From Sphingomonas flavalba (GTDB taxonomy: Bacteria > Pseudomonadota > Alphaproteobacteria > Sphingomonadales > Sphingomonadaceae): a stretch of DNA of 49,420 nt. The stretch is taken from positions 1-49,420 of the forward strand of contig NZ_SPHY01000016.1 in NCBI RefSeq assembly GCF_004796535.1. The letters are read 5' to 3'. How positions within the stretch are numbered: the first letter of the stretch is position 1; every line of letters starts with the position of its first letter. This document shows positions 7,806 to 16,231 of the stretch, one piece after another. The position numbers and the translations under genes are program-made. The notes below the pieces were generated by a model. That model searched no databases. It was not told the DNA's origin and worked only from the letters and a program-made list of their open reading frames with translations.

Positions 7806-9046
7806 TGAAAGCTGTCATGACCGGCCTTGCACCCACCGCCTCCGCCCTGCCCTTCCTCGCCAGTTCGCCGCCCTGGGCGGAAACGCTGACCGGCCTCGCC
7901 ATCCTTGCCACGGTCGCCTTCCTCGCCAATCTGGTCGTCAAGAAGCTGATCCTGCGCCTGGCGCTGCGCTTCCTGCCGGCCGACGGGCCGACCCCGGCGC
8001 CGATCGTCGCGCGGCTGGCCAATATCGTCCCGGCGGTGATCGTCGCGCGCGGCATAGACGCGGTGCCGCACCTCCATGCCGGCGTCGCCAACCTCGTCCG
8101 CAACGGCGTCAGCGTGTTCGTCATCCTGACCATCGTGCTGGCGATCAGCGCCGCGCTCGATCTGGTCAACCTGCTCTACCAGCGCCGGCCGGACGCGGCG
8201 AGCCGGCCGATCAAGGGCTATGTCCAGGTCGTCAAGATCCTACTGTTCGTCGCCGCCGCGATCCTCGTCGTCGCGACGCTGATGGATCAGTCGCCGCTGC
8301 TGCTGCTCTCCGGCCTTGGCGCGATGGCGGCGGTGCTGATGCTGGTGTTCAAGGACACGATCCTGTCGCTGGTCGCCTCGGTCCAGCTTACCTCCAACGA
8401 CATGCTGCGTGTCGGCGACTGGATCGAAATGCCGCAGCTCAACGCCGACGGCGACGTCATCGACATCGCGCTGCACACGGTGAAGGTGCAGAACTGGGAC
8501 AAGACGATCACCTCGATCCCGACCCACCGGTTGATCACCGAAAGCTACAAGAACTGGCGCGGCATGTCGGAATCGGGCGGGCGGCGGATCAAGCGCGCGC
8601 TGCTGCTCGACCAGAACAGCGTCCGCTTCCTGGGCGCCGCCGAGCAGGCGGCGCTGCGCCGTTTCGCGCTGCTCGACGGCTATCTCGACCGCAAGCAGGG
8701 CGAACTGGACGCGTGGAACGCCGGCCTTGCCGAACAGGGCCGCGACCCGGTCAACAGCCGGCGGATCACCAATATCGGCACCTTCCGCGCCTATGTGATC
8801 GCCTATCTCCAGGCCCATGGCCGCATCGCGCAGGACATGACCCAGCTGGTTCGCCAGCTCCAGCCGACGTCGCAGGGCCTGCCGCTCGAAATCTACTGCT
8901 TCACCAGCACCACCGCCTGGGCCGCCTATGAATCGATCCAGGCCGACATCTTCGACCATCTGCTGGCGATTCTACCCGAATTCGGCCTGCGTCTGTTTCA
9001 GGAACCCAGCGGCCTCGACCTGCAAAACGCCCTGTCCACCAGCTGA
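7805..9046 (+). CDS. mechanosensitive ion channel, MscS/YbdG family
   Basis: A 413-residue membrane protein with about five predicted membrane segments and the MscS pore/beta-domain region: 'LLLLSGLGAMAAVLMLVFKDTILSLVASVQL' (pore-lining helix), then 'DMLRVGDWIEMPQLNADGDVIDIALHTVKVQNWDKTITSIPTHRL'. The insertion after 'DWIEMP' and the 'NWDKTI..IPTHRL' motif are characteristic of the YbdG (MscM) subfamily. It protects against hypo-osmotic shock by releasing solutes. ATG 7805 and ATG 7817 are both possible starts; neither has a close ribosome site. Upstream and divergent is the MDR oxidoreductase. Confidence 0.9.
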   Translation: MKAVMTGLAPTASALPFLASSPPWAETLTGLAILATVAFLANLVVKKLILRLALRFLPADGPTPAPIVARLANIVPAVIVARGIDAVPHLHAGVANLVRNGVSVFVILTIVLAISAALDLVNLLYQRRPDAASRPIKGYVQVVKILLFVAAAILVVATLMDQSPLLLLSGLGAMAAVLMLVFKDTILSLVASVQLTSNDMLRVGDWIEMPQLNADGDVIDIALHTVKVQNWDKTITSIPTHRLITESYKNWRGMSESGGRRIKRALLLDQNSVRFLGAAEQAALRRFALLDGYLDRKQGELDAWNAGLAEQGRDPVNSRRITNIGTFRAYVIAYLQAHGRIAQDMTQLVRQLQPTSQGLPLEIYCFTSTTAWAAYESIQADIFDHLLAILPEFGLRLFQEPSGLDLQNALSTS

Positions 9047-9282
9047 CCGCCCCCCCCAGCGCTGCACGTCCGCGCAAGCAGGAGCAGAGGAGTCATCCCC
9101 CACCCCGCCCCCACCCCGCCATCGCGAATCCCTGCAGGGAGCGTGGCGATCAACCCGCCACCACCCTCCGGGCAATCGCCGCGCTCCATGCGTCGTCACA
9201 CCCAGGGGCAACGCCGCCCAAAGCCCGGCTTGACTCGCCCGCCCCGGCCAAGTGAACTCCGCCGCCCGAAAGGAGGGCCGCC

Positions 9283-9738
9283 ATGCTGAAACCCGTCCTC
9301 GTCGCCACCGCGATCGCCGGCACGCTCGATCTGATCGCCGCCTTCGTCTTTGCCGGTGCGGCAGGCATGGCGCCGGCAGCGGTGCTGCGCTTCGTCGCCA
9401 GCGGGCCGTTCGGCGACGCTGCTCTCACCGGCTCCGGCGGCTGGATGGCTGTCGGCGTCGCCGTCCATTACGCGATCATGGCGGCGATGGCGGCGACCTT
9501 CATCGCCGCCGCCCGGCGGATGCCGGTGCTGGTCGCCCGGCCGCTGGTCGCCGGCGTCGCCTACGGCCTGCTGCTGTGGTTCATCATGTATTGGATCGTC
9601 CGGCCGCTGCGCTGGCCGGCGATCGGCATCCCGACCGATCCGCAGGCGATCGCCGGCCAGTGGTTGTGCCACCTGATCCTGGTCGGGATACCGATCGCGC
9701 TGGTCGCGGCGCGCGCGCTCCGATCGGGGCGCGCCTGA
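9283..9738 (+). CDS. small integral membrane protein, unknown function
   Basis: A 151-residue protein with four hydrophobic segments (about residues 5-30, 52-75, 80-103, 122-145). I do not recognise a named family beyond general resemblance to uncharacterised alphaproteobacterial membrane proteins. A GAAAGGAGG ribosome site lies 7 bases before the ATG, so it is certainly translated. Its stop codon (9736-9738) overlaps the proposed start of the DUF418 gene, implying translational coupling and perhaps a shared role in the membrane. Nothing in it suggests an active site. Confidence 0.75.
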   Translation: MLKPVLVATAIAGTLDLIAAFVFAGAAGMAPAAVLRFVASGPFGDAALTGSGGWMAVGVAVHYAIMAAMAATFIAAARRMPVLVARPLVAGVAYGLLLWFIMYWIVRPLRWPAIGIPTDPQAIAGQWLCHLILVGIPIALVAARALRSGRA

Positions 9739-10991
9739 CCGCCACCGCCGCCCCGGCGGGCACGCCGCCCCGCCTCGCTACCGTCGACGCCGTGCGCGGC
9801 GTCGCGGTGATGGGCATATTGCTGCTCAACATCATCGCCTTCGCGATGCCCGGCTATGCCTATGTCGACCCGCATTATTACGGCGGGGCGGACGGCGCGA
9901 ATTTCGTCGCCTGGGCGCTCGCCTACGTCCTCGCCGACGGCAAGATGCGCGGGCTGTTCACCATGCTGTTCGGCGCCAGCATGCTGCTGATCGCGGATCG
10001 GGCGCTGGCGTCCGGCGCGCGCCCGGCCCGCGTCCATTATGCGCGGATGCTCTGGCTGTGCGTCATCGGCATGCTCCACGCCTATCTGGTCTGGGCCGGC
10101 GACATCCTCGTCCTCTACGCGCTGTGCGGCGCGGCTGCCTTCCTCGCCTGGCGACTGCCGGCGCGCACGCTTTTCGTGTTTGCCGCCGCACTGCTCGCCG
10201 CGAAGCTGGCGGTCGGCGCCGTCCAGTACGACGCCGCCGCGCGGTACGAGGCGGCGGCGACCGACCCGGCGTCCGACCCGGCGCTGCGCGCGGGCTGGCA
10301 GGCCTATCGCGACTCGATGGCGCCGCCGCCGGCCACCGCCGCTACGGACCTCACCGCCTATCGCGGCGGCTGGGCCAGCGTGCAGGCCGCGCGTGCCGAA
10401 ACCGCCCTGCGCTACCAGCAGCGCATCCTGCCGCTGGTCATCCCGGACACTCTGGCGCTGATCGCGCTCGGCATGGCGCTGTTCCGCACCGGCTTCTTCA
10501 GCGGCGGGTGGAGCCGGCGGCGCTACCGGCAGGTCGCGCTCGCCGGCTATCTGGTCTGCGTGCCGCTCTATCTGCCGCTGGTCGCGTGGATCGACGCCAT
10601 CCGCTTTTCCCCTGTCACCCTGCTGATGACGGAGGCGCTGCACCTGACCCTGCTGCGCCCGCTGCTGGCCGTCGCCGACGCGGCGCTGGTCATCCTGTTC
10701 GTGCAGTCCGGCCACGCCCGCTGGCTGGCGGAACGGCTGGCCGCCGCCGGGCGGATGGCCTTTTCCAATTATGTCGGCACCAGCCTGGTCTGCACCCTGC
10801 TGTTCTACGGCTACGGCCTTGGCTGGTACGGCTGGCTGGAACGCTGGCAATGCTACGGCGTCGTCGCCGGGGTGTGGGCGCTGATCCTGCTGTGGTCGAA
10901 ACCCTGGCTCGACCGATTCGCCTATGGGCCGCTCGAATGGCTGTGGCGCTCGCTGGCGCGCGGCCGGCCGCAACGCTTTCGCCGCAACTGA
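9735..10991 (+). CDS. DUF418 domain membrane protein (YeiB-like), likely CTG start
   Basis: The N-terminal motif 'VDAVRGVAVMGILLLNI' and the C-terminal region with 'GRMAFSNYVGTSLVCTLLFYGYGLGWYG' define the DUF418/YeiB family of polytopic membrane proteins of unknown function. The family normally starts about 12-15 residues before the first motif. At that place there is no ATG, GTG or TTG; CTG at 9735 gives the expected 'TATAAPAG' N-terminus and overlaps the upstream stop as CTGA. GTG codons at 9660 or 9666 are the nearest conventional starts. I annotate the CTG but the start is uncertain. About ten membrane segments; 418 residues from CTG. Confidence 0.8.
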   Translation: MTATAAPAGTPPRLATVDAVRGVAVMGILLLNIIAFAMPGYAYVDPHYYGGADGANFVAWALAYVLADGKMRGLFTMLFGASMLLIADRALASGARPARVHYARMLWLCVIGMLHAYLVWAGDILVLYALCGAAAFLAWRLPARTLFVFAAALLAAKLAVGAVQYDAAARYEAAATDPASDPALRAGWQAYRDSMAPPPATAATDLTAYRGGWASVQAARAETALRYQQRILPLVIPDTLALIALGMALFRTGFFSGGWSRRRYRQVALAGYLVCVPLYLPLVAWIDAIRFSPVTLLMTEALHLTLLRPLLAVADAALVILFVQSGHARWLAERLAAAGRMAFSNYVGTSLVCTLLFYGYGLGWYGWLERWQCYGVVAGVWALILLWSKPWLDRFAYGPLEWLWRSLARGRPQRFRRN

Positions 10992-10996
10992 TCACT

Positions 10997-11015
10997 TGCA
11001 ATCCATTCTCAATAG
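10997..11015 (+). promoter_or_regulatory. candidate Fur/iron box upstream of bfd
   Basis: The sequence TTGCAATCCATTCTCAATA lies 35 bases before the bfd ATG. It resembles alphaproteobacterial Fur boxes with their TGCAA...TTCTCA pattern. Iron control is expected for a bacterioferritin-release ferredoxin, which is usually made under iron starvation. Binding is not demonstrated. Confidence 0.4.
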
Positions 11016-11049
11016 CTATATTTGGGTTGCGAGAGAGAGGGCGGAACCG

Positions 11050-11220
11050 ATGGTCGTCTGCGTCTGCAACGCAATACGGGAAAAGGACGTGCGCGAGGCC
11101 GCGCGTCAGGGCTGCGGCGACCCGCTTTCGGCCTATGCCAGCCTCGGCCGCCGTCCCCGCTGCGGCCAGTGCGTGCCGTTCGCGCGAGAGATTATCACTG
11201 AAGAACGGGCTACTGCATAA
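11050..11220 (+). CDS. bfd: bacterioferritin-associated ferredoxin
   Basis: A 56-residue [2Fe-2S] protein with cysteines at 4, 6, 38 and 41, exactly the spacing of E. coli Bfd. Bfd docks on bacterioferritin and passes electrons through its haem to release stored iron as Fe2+. It sits 97 bases upstream of bfr in the same direction, with an intrinsic terminator between them and a possible iron box upstream. This layout allows bfd to be induced in low iron without inducing the storage protein. Start fixed by the conserved 'VVCVCN' beginning. Confidence 0.94.
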   Translation: MVVCVCNAIREKDVREAARQGCGDPLSAYASLGRRPRCGQCVPFAREIITEERATA

Positions 11221-11236
11221 CGCTTGCAACTGGATA

Positions 11237-11260
11237 AACCGCGGATTTCTGCGGTTTTTT
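11237..11260 (+). terminator. intrinsic terminator between bfd and bfr
   Basis: Stem AACCGC/GCGGTT with an 8-base loop followed by a T-run, 17 bases after the bfd stop. It separates the transcription of bfd from bfr. Confidence 0.85.
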
Positions 11261-11316
11261 CGGGTGATTCTTCCAGCCGGCACCGCTATGATAGCGGCCT
11301 GCGGAAGGAGAATGTC

Positions 11317-11796
11317 ATGCAGGGTGACGCGAAGGTCATCGAGTATCTGAACGACGCGCTCAAGAATGAGCTGACGGCGATCAACCAGTATTTCCTGCAC
11401 TACCGCCTGCTCGACCATTGGGGCGTTAAGCGCCTCGCCAAGTTCGAATATGGCGAATCGATCGACGAGATGAAGCACGCCGACAAGCTGGCGGAGCGCA
11501 TCCTGTTCCTCGACGGGCTGCCCAATTTCCAGATGCTCGGCCGGCTGCGGATCGGCGAATCGGTCGAGGAGATCCTTAAGGCCGACCTCGCGCTGGAGAA
11601 TGAGGCGATCCCGCTGCTGCGCGACGGCATCGCCCATTGCGAAAGCGTGCGCGACTATGTCACCCGCGAATTGCTGGAAGATATTCTCGCCAGCGAGGAA
11701 GAGCATGTCGACACGCTGGAACGCCAGTTCGACATGATCCGCCAGATGGGCCTGCAGAACTACATCCAGCTCCAGTCGAAGCCAGAGGAGGACTGA
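11317..11796 (+). CDS. bfr: bacterioferritin
   Basis: A 159-residue haem-containing ferritin. Ferroxidase ligands Glu18, Glu51 and His54 and the haem-ligand Met52 are in the canonical positions ('YGESIDEMKHADKL'); 'SEEEHVDTLERQ' supplies the remaining ligands in the fourth helix. Twenty-four subunits form the iron-storage shell in the cytoplasm. GGAAGGAG is placed 6 bases before the ATG. The frame is open further upstream, but this start gives the standard length. It pairs with bfd, its electron donor for iron release. Confidence 0.96.
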   Translation: MQGDAKVIEYLNDALKNELTAINQYFLHYRLLDHWGVKRLAKFEYGESIDEMKHADKLAERILFLDGLPNFQMLGRLRIGESVEEILKADLALENEAIPLLRDGIAHCESVRDYVTRELLEDILASEEEHVDTLERQFDMIRQMGLQNYIQLQSKPEED

Positions 11797-11809
11797 CGGC
11801 GGCGGGGTT

Positions 11810-12271
11810 TCAGCCCCGCCCCATCCCCTCGGCCCCCATCCCTTCGGCCAGCGCCTGCGCCTTGCGCCCGAAGGCGGGGCGCCGTTCGACCAGCGGGTTG
11901 GTCTCGCGGTCGAACTGGGCCAGCGTTTCGGCGAACAGCGGCTTCAGCCGCACCGCTTCCGCGATCAGCTCGTCCGGCGCCTGGTGCATCTCGACGCAGC
12001 GCCGGGCGACCATCTCGATCGTCTCGGCGCTGTCGGCGACCAGCCCGGCGCCGAACTGGCGCGCCTCGCCTTTCAGCGTATGGGCGGGGACGACCAGCGC
12101 CGCCGCGTCGCCGGCGCGCAGCGCCTCCTCGATCCGGGTGAGCGCCTTGGCGCCGTCCTCCCGGAAATAGCCGAGAATCCGCACGAAATCGGCGCCCAGC
12201 TCGGCTCGCACCTGCTGGAACATCGCCCAATCGATCAAACTGCTTTCCTGTCCGGACACTGTCGCCCGCAT
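11810..12271 (-). CDS. Hpt-domain phosphotransfer protein
   Basis: About 153 residues with a single histidine phosphotransfer domain: 'ALVVPAHTLKGEARQFGA' contains the phospho-accepting His64. Such free-standing Hpt proteins pass phosphate between a hybrid kinase and a response regulator. No kinase or regulator is adjacent, so partners are encoded elsewhere. The C-terminal tail after the four-helix bundle ('NPLVERRPAFGRKAQALAE') is Ala/Gly rich. Start choice: the ATG at 12271 has GGAAGG immediately against it; GTG at 12259 would give a better-spaced site. Either leaves the domain intact. Confidence 0.82.
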   Translation of the reverse strand: MRATVSGQESSLIDWAMFQQVRAELGADFVRILGYFREDGAKALTRIEEALRAGDAAALVVPAHTLKGEARQFGAGLVADSAETIEMVARRCVEMHQAPDELIAEAVRLKPLFAETLAQFDRETNPLVERRPAFGRKAQALAEGMGAEGMGRG

Positions 12272-12352
12272 CCTTCCTTCGCGGCCCCGTTTTCCCGCAA
12301 TAGACCGGAATCGTAAAAGGCCGGTTGATGTCCGGGCCGCGCCCGGCAAAAT

Positions 12353-12559
12353 TCAGGCGCCGGCGCGGCGCACCCGCGCGCCGGCGCCGATCGGCGTCTC
12401 CTCCGCCGTCACCGTCCAGCCGCGTTCGGCGGCCAACGCGGCAATCTCGCGCGGGGCGGCGGGGTCGTCGGCGACGATCACCGCCTCCGCCGCGTCGCGC
12501 AGCGCCTTGGCCAGCATCAGCGCCGGCCACGGGCAGTGCATGCCGCGCGCGTCGATCAT
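12353..12559 (-). CDS. TusA/SirA-like sulfurtransferase
   Basis: A 68-residue protein beginning 'MIDARGMHCPWPALMLAKAL', with the family's CPxP motif (Cys9-Pro-Trp-Pro). TusA proteins carry persulfide sulfur on this Cys for tRNA thiolation or molybdenum cofactor work. Its ATG overlaps the der stop (ATGA), so the two are translationally coupled. The family member is clear, but whether it serves tRNA thiolation (TusA) or another pathway is unresolved. Confidence 0.85.
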   Translation of the reverse strand: MIDARGMHCPWPALMLAKALRDAAEAVIVADDPAAPREIAALAAERGWTVTAEETPIGAGARVRRAGA

Positions 12560-13956
12560 TTGCCGCCGAACGGGTTCTTCGGCGCGCGCAGGGTCAGCCG
12601 CACCGGCACCGCGCCAAAGCCCAGGTCGCGGCGGATGCCGTTCATCAGGTAGCGCCGGTAGCTTTCCGGCAACTGGTCGACGCGGGTGCCGAACAGCACG
12701 AAGCCCGGCGGCCGCGTCTTCGCCTGGGTCAGGTAGCGCAGCTTGATCCGCTTGCCGCCCGGCGCCGGCGGCGGGTTCTGCTCGATCGCGCGTTCGAACC
12801 AGCGGTTGAGCTGCCCGGTCGGCACCCGCTTCGACCAGGCGTCGCGTGCCGCGAACGCCGCCTCCAGCAACTGGTCGATGCCCTTGCCGGTCACCGCCGA
12901 GACGGTCAGAAGCGGCAGGCCCCTGACCTGCGCCAGCCCGTCGTCGAGCGCGGCGCGCACCCCGTTGAACAGCGCGCTAGGCTCGTCCGCTACGTCCCAT
13001 TTGTTGAGCGCGACGATCAACGCCCGGCCTTCCTGCAACACCGCGTCGGCGATCCGCAGGTCCTGCGCCTCCAGCCCGCGCGTCGCATCGAGCAGCAACA
13101 CGACGACCTCGGCGAAATCGACGGCGTGGAGCGCATCGGCGACCGACAGCTTCTCCAGCTTGTCCTTGACCAGCGCGCGCTTGCGCATGCCGGCGGTGTC
13201 GATCAGCCGCACCGGCCGGTCGCGCCAGGCCCAGTCGATCGCGATCGAATCGCGGGTGATCCCGGCCTCCGGCCCGGTGATCATCCGTTCCTCGCCCAGC
13301 ATCTGGTTGATCAGCGTCGACTTGCCGGCATTGGGCCGGCCGACGATCGCCAGTTTGAGCGGCCCGGTCGCCACGCCGTCGGCATCGCCCTCCTCGTCCT
13401 CATCGCCGCCGCCGTCCTCGCTTTCGCTGTCTTCCGCGTCGCGCTCGATGAACGGCCGCAATCCCTCGAACAGGTCGGCCAGCCCCTCGCCATGCTCGGC
13501 GGACATCTGCACCGGGTCGCCGAAGCCGAGCGCCAGCGCCTCCAGCACCCCCTGCTCGCCGGCGCGCCCTTCCGCCTTGTTGGCGACAAGCACCACCGGC
13601 GTGTCGCCGGCGCGCAGCCAGCGGGCAATCTCGGCGTCGAGCGGCAGCACCCCGGCGCGCGCGTCGATCATCAGCAGCGCCGCGTCGGCCTCGGCCAGCG
13701 CGGCGGTGGTCTGCGCCCGCATCCGCCCCGGCAGGCTCTGCGGGTCGTCCTCCTCGAACCCTGCGGTGTCGATGATCCGGAACGGGCAGCCGAGCAGGTC
13801 GGCATCGCCCTCGCGCCGGTCGCGCGTCACCCCCGGCCGGTCGTCGACCAGCGCCAGCTTCTTGCCGACCAGCCGGTTGAACAGCGTCGACTTGCCGACA
13901 TTGGGCCGGCCGATAATGGCGATGACGGGCAGGGCATGGTGCGGGGTGCGGGGCAT
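12556..13956 (-). CDS. der: ribosome-assembly GTPase Der (EngA)
   Basis: A 466-residue double-GTPase. G1 motifs 'GRPNVGKST' (near residue 18) and 'GRPNAGKST' (near residue 210), plus two sets of DxxG and NKxD motifs ('LVANKAEG', 'VALNKWD'), and a C-terminal KH-like domain. Der is essential for 50S maturation. The linker between the two G domains is a run of Asp/Glu/Gly residues, more acidic than in E. coli. It is cotranscribed with the TusA-like gene downstream. The yfgM-bamB-der order matches the conserved E. coli arrangement. Confidence 0.97.
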   Translation of the reverse strand: MPRTPHHALPVIAIIGRPNVGKSTLFNRLVGKKLALVDDRPGVTRDRREGDADLLGCPFRIIDTAGFEEDDPQSLPGRMRAQTTAALAEADAALLMIDARAGVLPLDAEIARWLRAGDTPVVLVANKAEGRAGEQGVLEALALGFGDPVQMSAEHGEGLADLFEGLRPFIERDAEDSESEDGGGDEDEEGDADGVATGPLKLAIVGRPNAGKSTLINQMLGEERMITGPEAGITRDSIAIDWAWRDRPVRLIDTAGMRKRALVKDKLEKLSVADALHAVDFAEVVVLLLDATRGLEAQDLRIADAVLQEGRALIVALNKWDVADEPSALFNGVRAALDDGLAQVRGLPLLTVSAVTGKGIDQLLEAAFAARDAWSKRVPTGQLNRWFERAIEQNPPPAPGGKRIKLRYLTQAKTRPPGFVLFGTRVDQLPESYRRYLMNGIRRDLGFGAVPVRLTLRAPKNPFGGK

Positions 13957-14073
13957 GGCCCCCGCGCCCTAGCCGCTATCGGTGCCGGTTGTCGAACGCG
14001 AACGGCAAACACCCCGCCCGTCATGCCGGCGCAGGCCGGCAACCCCGGCGCCGTCGCTTGGCCAGCCGCCGCT

Positions 14074-15441
14074 TCACCGCCAGGCGGTCAGCCTGCCTTT
14101 CTCGTCTACGGTATAGAGCGTCTTGTCCGCCACCACCGGCGGCAGGAAGATCGGGGTCTTGTACTTGACCGTGCTGTTCACCTTGCCGGTCGTCGCGGAA
14201 ACATAGGCAATCTGGCCGCGGGTGCTGGCCAGCACCAGCTGCCCGCCGGCAAGCACCGGGCCGGACCAGGCGATCTGCCCCTTCTTCTTCTTTTCCTTTT
14301 CCCAGCGCGGCAGCTGGGTGACCCAGCGCACCTTGCCGGTCGCGCGCGCGACGCACAGTACCCGCCCGTCGTCGGCGACGACATACAGCCATTCGCCGGC
14401 GATCCACGGCGTCGACAGGCCGGCGACATTGATTTCCCACAGACGCTGGCCGGTCACCAGCTCCAGCGAGACCATCCGCCCGCCCTGGCCGATCGCGAAG
14501 ACGCGGCCCTGGTCGATCACCGGATCGGCGTCGACATCGTTGATGATGCCGACCTGGGTCGAAATGCTGGTCTTGGACAGCGCGTCCTGCCACACCGGGC
14601 GGCCGTTCTCGTAGCGATAGGCGTTCAGCTCGCCGGACGAGAAACCGGCAACCACCGTGCCCTGCGCCACCGCCGGGGCGGCGACGCCGAAAATGCCCGC
14701 GGTCTCGATCGTGCCGCTGGTCGTCCACTCCAGGTTGCCGTCGCTGGCGCGCAGCGCATAGAGCTGGTTGTCCTGCGACATCACATAGACATTGCCGAGC
14801 GCGATCGTCGGCGCGCCGCGCAGCGGGCTGCCCGGCCGCTTCTTCCACAGTACCTTGCCGTCGGCGGCGTTGAACGCGACCACGTCGCCCAGCCCGTTGG
14901 TCGCGTAGAGATGCTCGCCATCAACGCTGACGCCGCCGCCAAAGACGACGCCGCTCGTCCCCTTCATCTCGCCGGACCAGAAGCTCGGCCCGCCCTCGAC
15001 ATCCTGCGCCGCGCCGACGTCGGCCTGCCAGGCCAGGTTGCCGGTCCGGCTGTCGAACGCGCGCAGTCGGGCGCGGGTGTCGACGATATAGACGCGGCCG
15101 CCGCTGATCACCGGGGCGGAAGCCAGCCGCGCGCGGTTCGACCCGGCGTCGATCTTGACCGACCAGGCACGCTGCGGCGAAGCGGCCAGCGCCAGATGGC
15201 CCATCGCCTTGGCGGCGTTGCCGCCGGGCTGCGCCCATTCGGCATTCTCCACCGGCGGGGGGAGCTGGACCTCGACATCGGCGATCGACGGGTCGACGTC
15301 GACGCTGGCTTCGGACACCAGCACCGGTATGCGGTTGCCCAGCACCGGCGTCTTGGGCTTGTTGCTGCCCTTGAACACGCCGCAGCCGCTCAGGCTGGCC
15401 AGGGCGGCGACGGCTACGGCCGTTGCGATGACACGCTTCAT
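14074..15441 (-). CDS. bamB: outer-membrane assembly lipoprotein BamB (PQQ-like propeller)
   Basis: A 455-residue protein with a lipoprotein signal whose lipobox is 'LSGC' (Cys20), then eight-bladed beta-propeller repeats such as 'GRVYIVDTRARLRAFDSRTGNLAWQ' and 'GNVYVMSQDNQLYALRASDG'. BamB is the propeller component of the BAM complex that inserts outer-membrane proteins, including TonB receptors such as the one at 4117. Its ATG overlaps the stop of the upstream TPR gene (ATGA). A much longer open frame upstream exists, but the lipoprotein signal fixes the start. Confidence 0.92.
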   Translation of the reverse strand: MKRVIATAVAVAALASLSGCGVFKGSNKPKTPVLGNRIPVLVSEASVDVDPSIADVEVQLPPPVENAEWAQPGGNAAKAMGHLALAASPQRAWSVKIDAGSNRARLASAPVISGGRVYIVDTRARLRAFDSRTGNLAWQADVGAAQDVEGGPSFWSGEMKGTSGVVFGGGVSVDGEHLYATNGLGDVVAFNAADGKVLWKKRPGSPLRGAPTIALGNVYVMSQDNQLYALRASDGNLEWTTSGTIETAGIFGVAAPAVAQGTVVAGFSSGELNAYRYENGRPVWQDALSKTSISTQVGIINDVDADPVIDQGRVFAIGQGGRMVSLELVTGQRLWEINVAGLSTPWIAGEWLYVVADDGRVLCVARATGKVRWVTQLPRWEKEKKKKGQIAWSGPVLAGGQLVLASTRGQIAYVSATTGKVNSTVKYKTPIFLPPVVADKTLYTVDEKGRLTAWR

Positions 15442-16139
15442 TTGGCTACGCTTTCCTTCGCCGCATCGACGGCATCGACCCCCAATACCCCGGCCATCTG
15501 CACCGCGCGTGAACGGATGCTCGCGGGCACGCCGGCATCGGCGGCGATCTTGCCGAACAGCGCGCCGGCTTCCTTCGGCTTGTTGGCGCGGACATAGGCG
15601 GCGGCGACCATCTCGCCGGCGCTGCCGAACCACGGATTGCCGGGCACCGCCAGCCCTTTCAGCCGGCTGATCACCGTTTCGGGCGGCAACACGTCGTATT
15701 CGGCGGCGGTCTGGCGGACCAGCGCCAGGTCGCGGAACGGCTGGCCGATGCCGCTATCCTCCGCGATCGCCTTGTATTGCGCGGCAGCCCCTTTGGTATC
15801 GTCCTTCTGCAAGGCGATGTCGGCCAGCGCCAGCCGGGCGGCGGCGCTGTAGCCGGGCCGGTCGGACTTGGCGAGCGCCTCCAGCTTCGGCTTCGCCTCG
15901 TCGACCTTGTTGGCGCCGAGCGTGGCGAGCGCCGTCGCCAGCTCGTCGCCCTGCAGCCCGGCGCGTCCGGCGTCGTAGTTGCGGTACCAGAGATAGCCGC
16001 CGAACAGCAGCAGGCCGATCAGGATCGCGGCGCCCAGCGCAATGCCGTAGGTCTTGCCGAACCGGGCCAACTGGTCGCGGCGCAGTTCCTCGTCGACCTC
16101 GCGGATGAAGGCTTGATTGTCGGATGGCGTCAAAGCCAA
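15438..16139 (-). CDS. YfgM-like tetratricopeptide membrane protein
   Basis: A 233-residue protein with a cytoplasmic N-terminal segment ('EVDEELRRDQLARFGKTYG'), one membrane helix (about residues 31-52), and a periplasmic TPR_21 region with Ala-rich helical repeats. This is the architecture of YfgM, an ancillary SecYEG subunit that works with periplasmic chaperones. It precedes bamB and der as in E. coli, supporting the call. Sequence similarity beyond the N-terminal motif is limited, so the function is inferred from architecture and synteny. Confidence 0.8.
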   Translation of the reverse strand: MALTPSDNQAFIREVDEELRRDQLARFGKTYGIALGAAILIGLLLFGGYLWYRNYDAGRAGLQGDELATALATLGANKVDEAKPKLEALAKSDRPGYSAAARLALADIALQKDDTKGAAAQYKAIAEDSGIGQPFRDLALVRQTAAEYDVLPPETVISRLKGLAVPGNPWFGSAGEMVAAAYVRANKPKEAGALFGKIAADAGVPASIRSRAVQMAGVLGVDAVDAAKESVAK

Positions 16140-16231
16140 ATTCTGTCTCCGTCGGCGCTAAGCTGCGCGGACCTTAGCGATGCCCGCATGTTGAGAAAAG
16201 CCGCCAAATCGCGGTTGGGGGGTGCGGCCGG

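Noticed and set aside
12325-15597. A 1090-codon open frame on the plus strand opposite der and bamB
   Set aside because: It is antisense to two clearly recognised genes, has a biased His/Arg/Gln composition and no domain; long antisense frames are common in GC-rich DNA.
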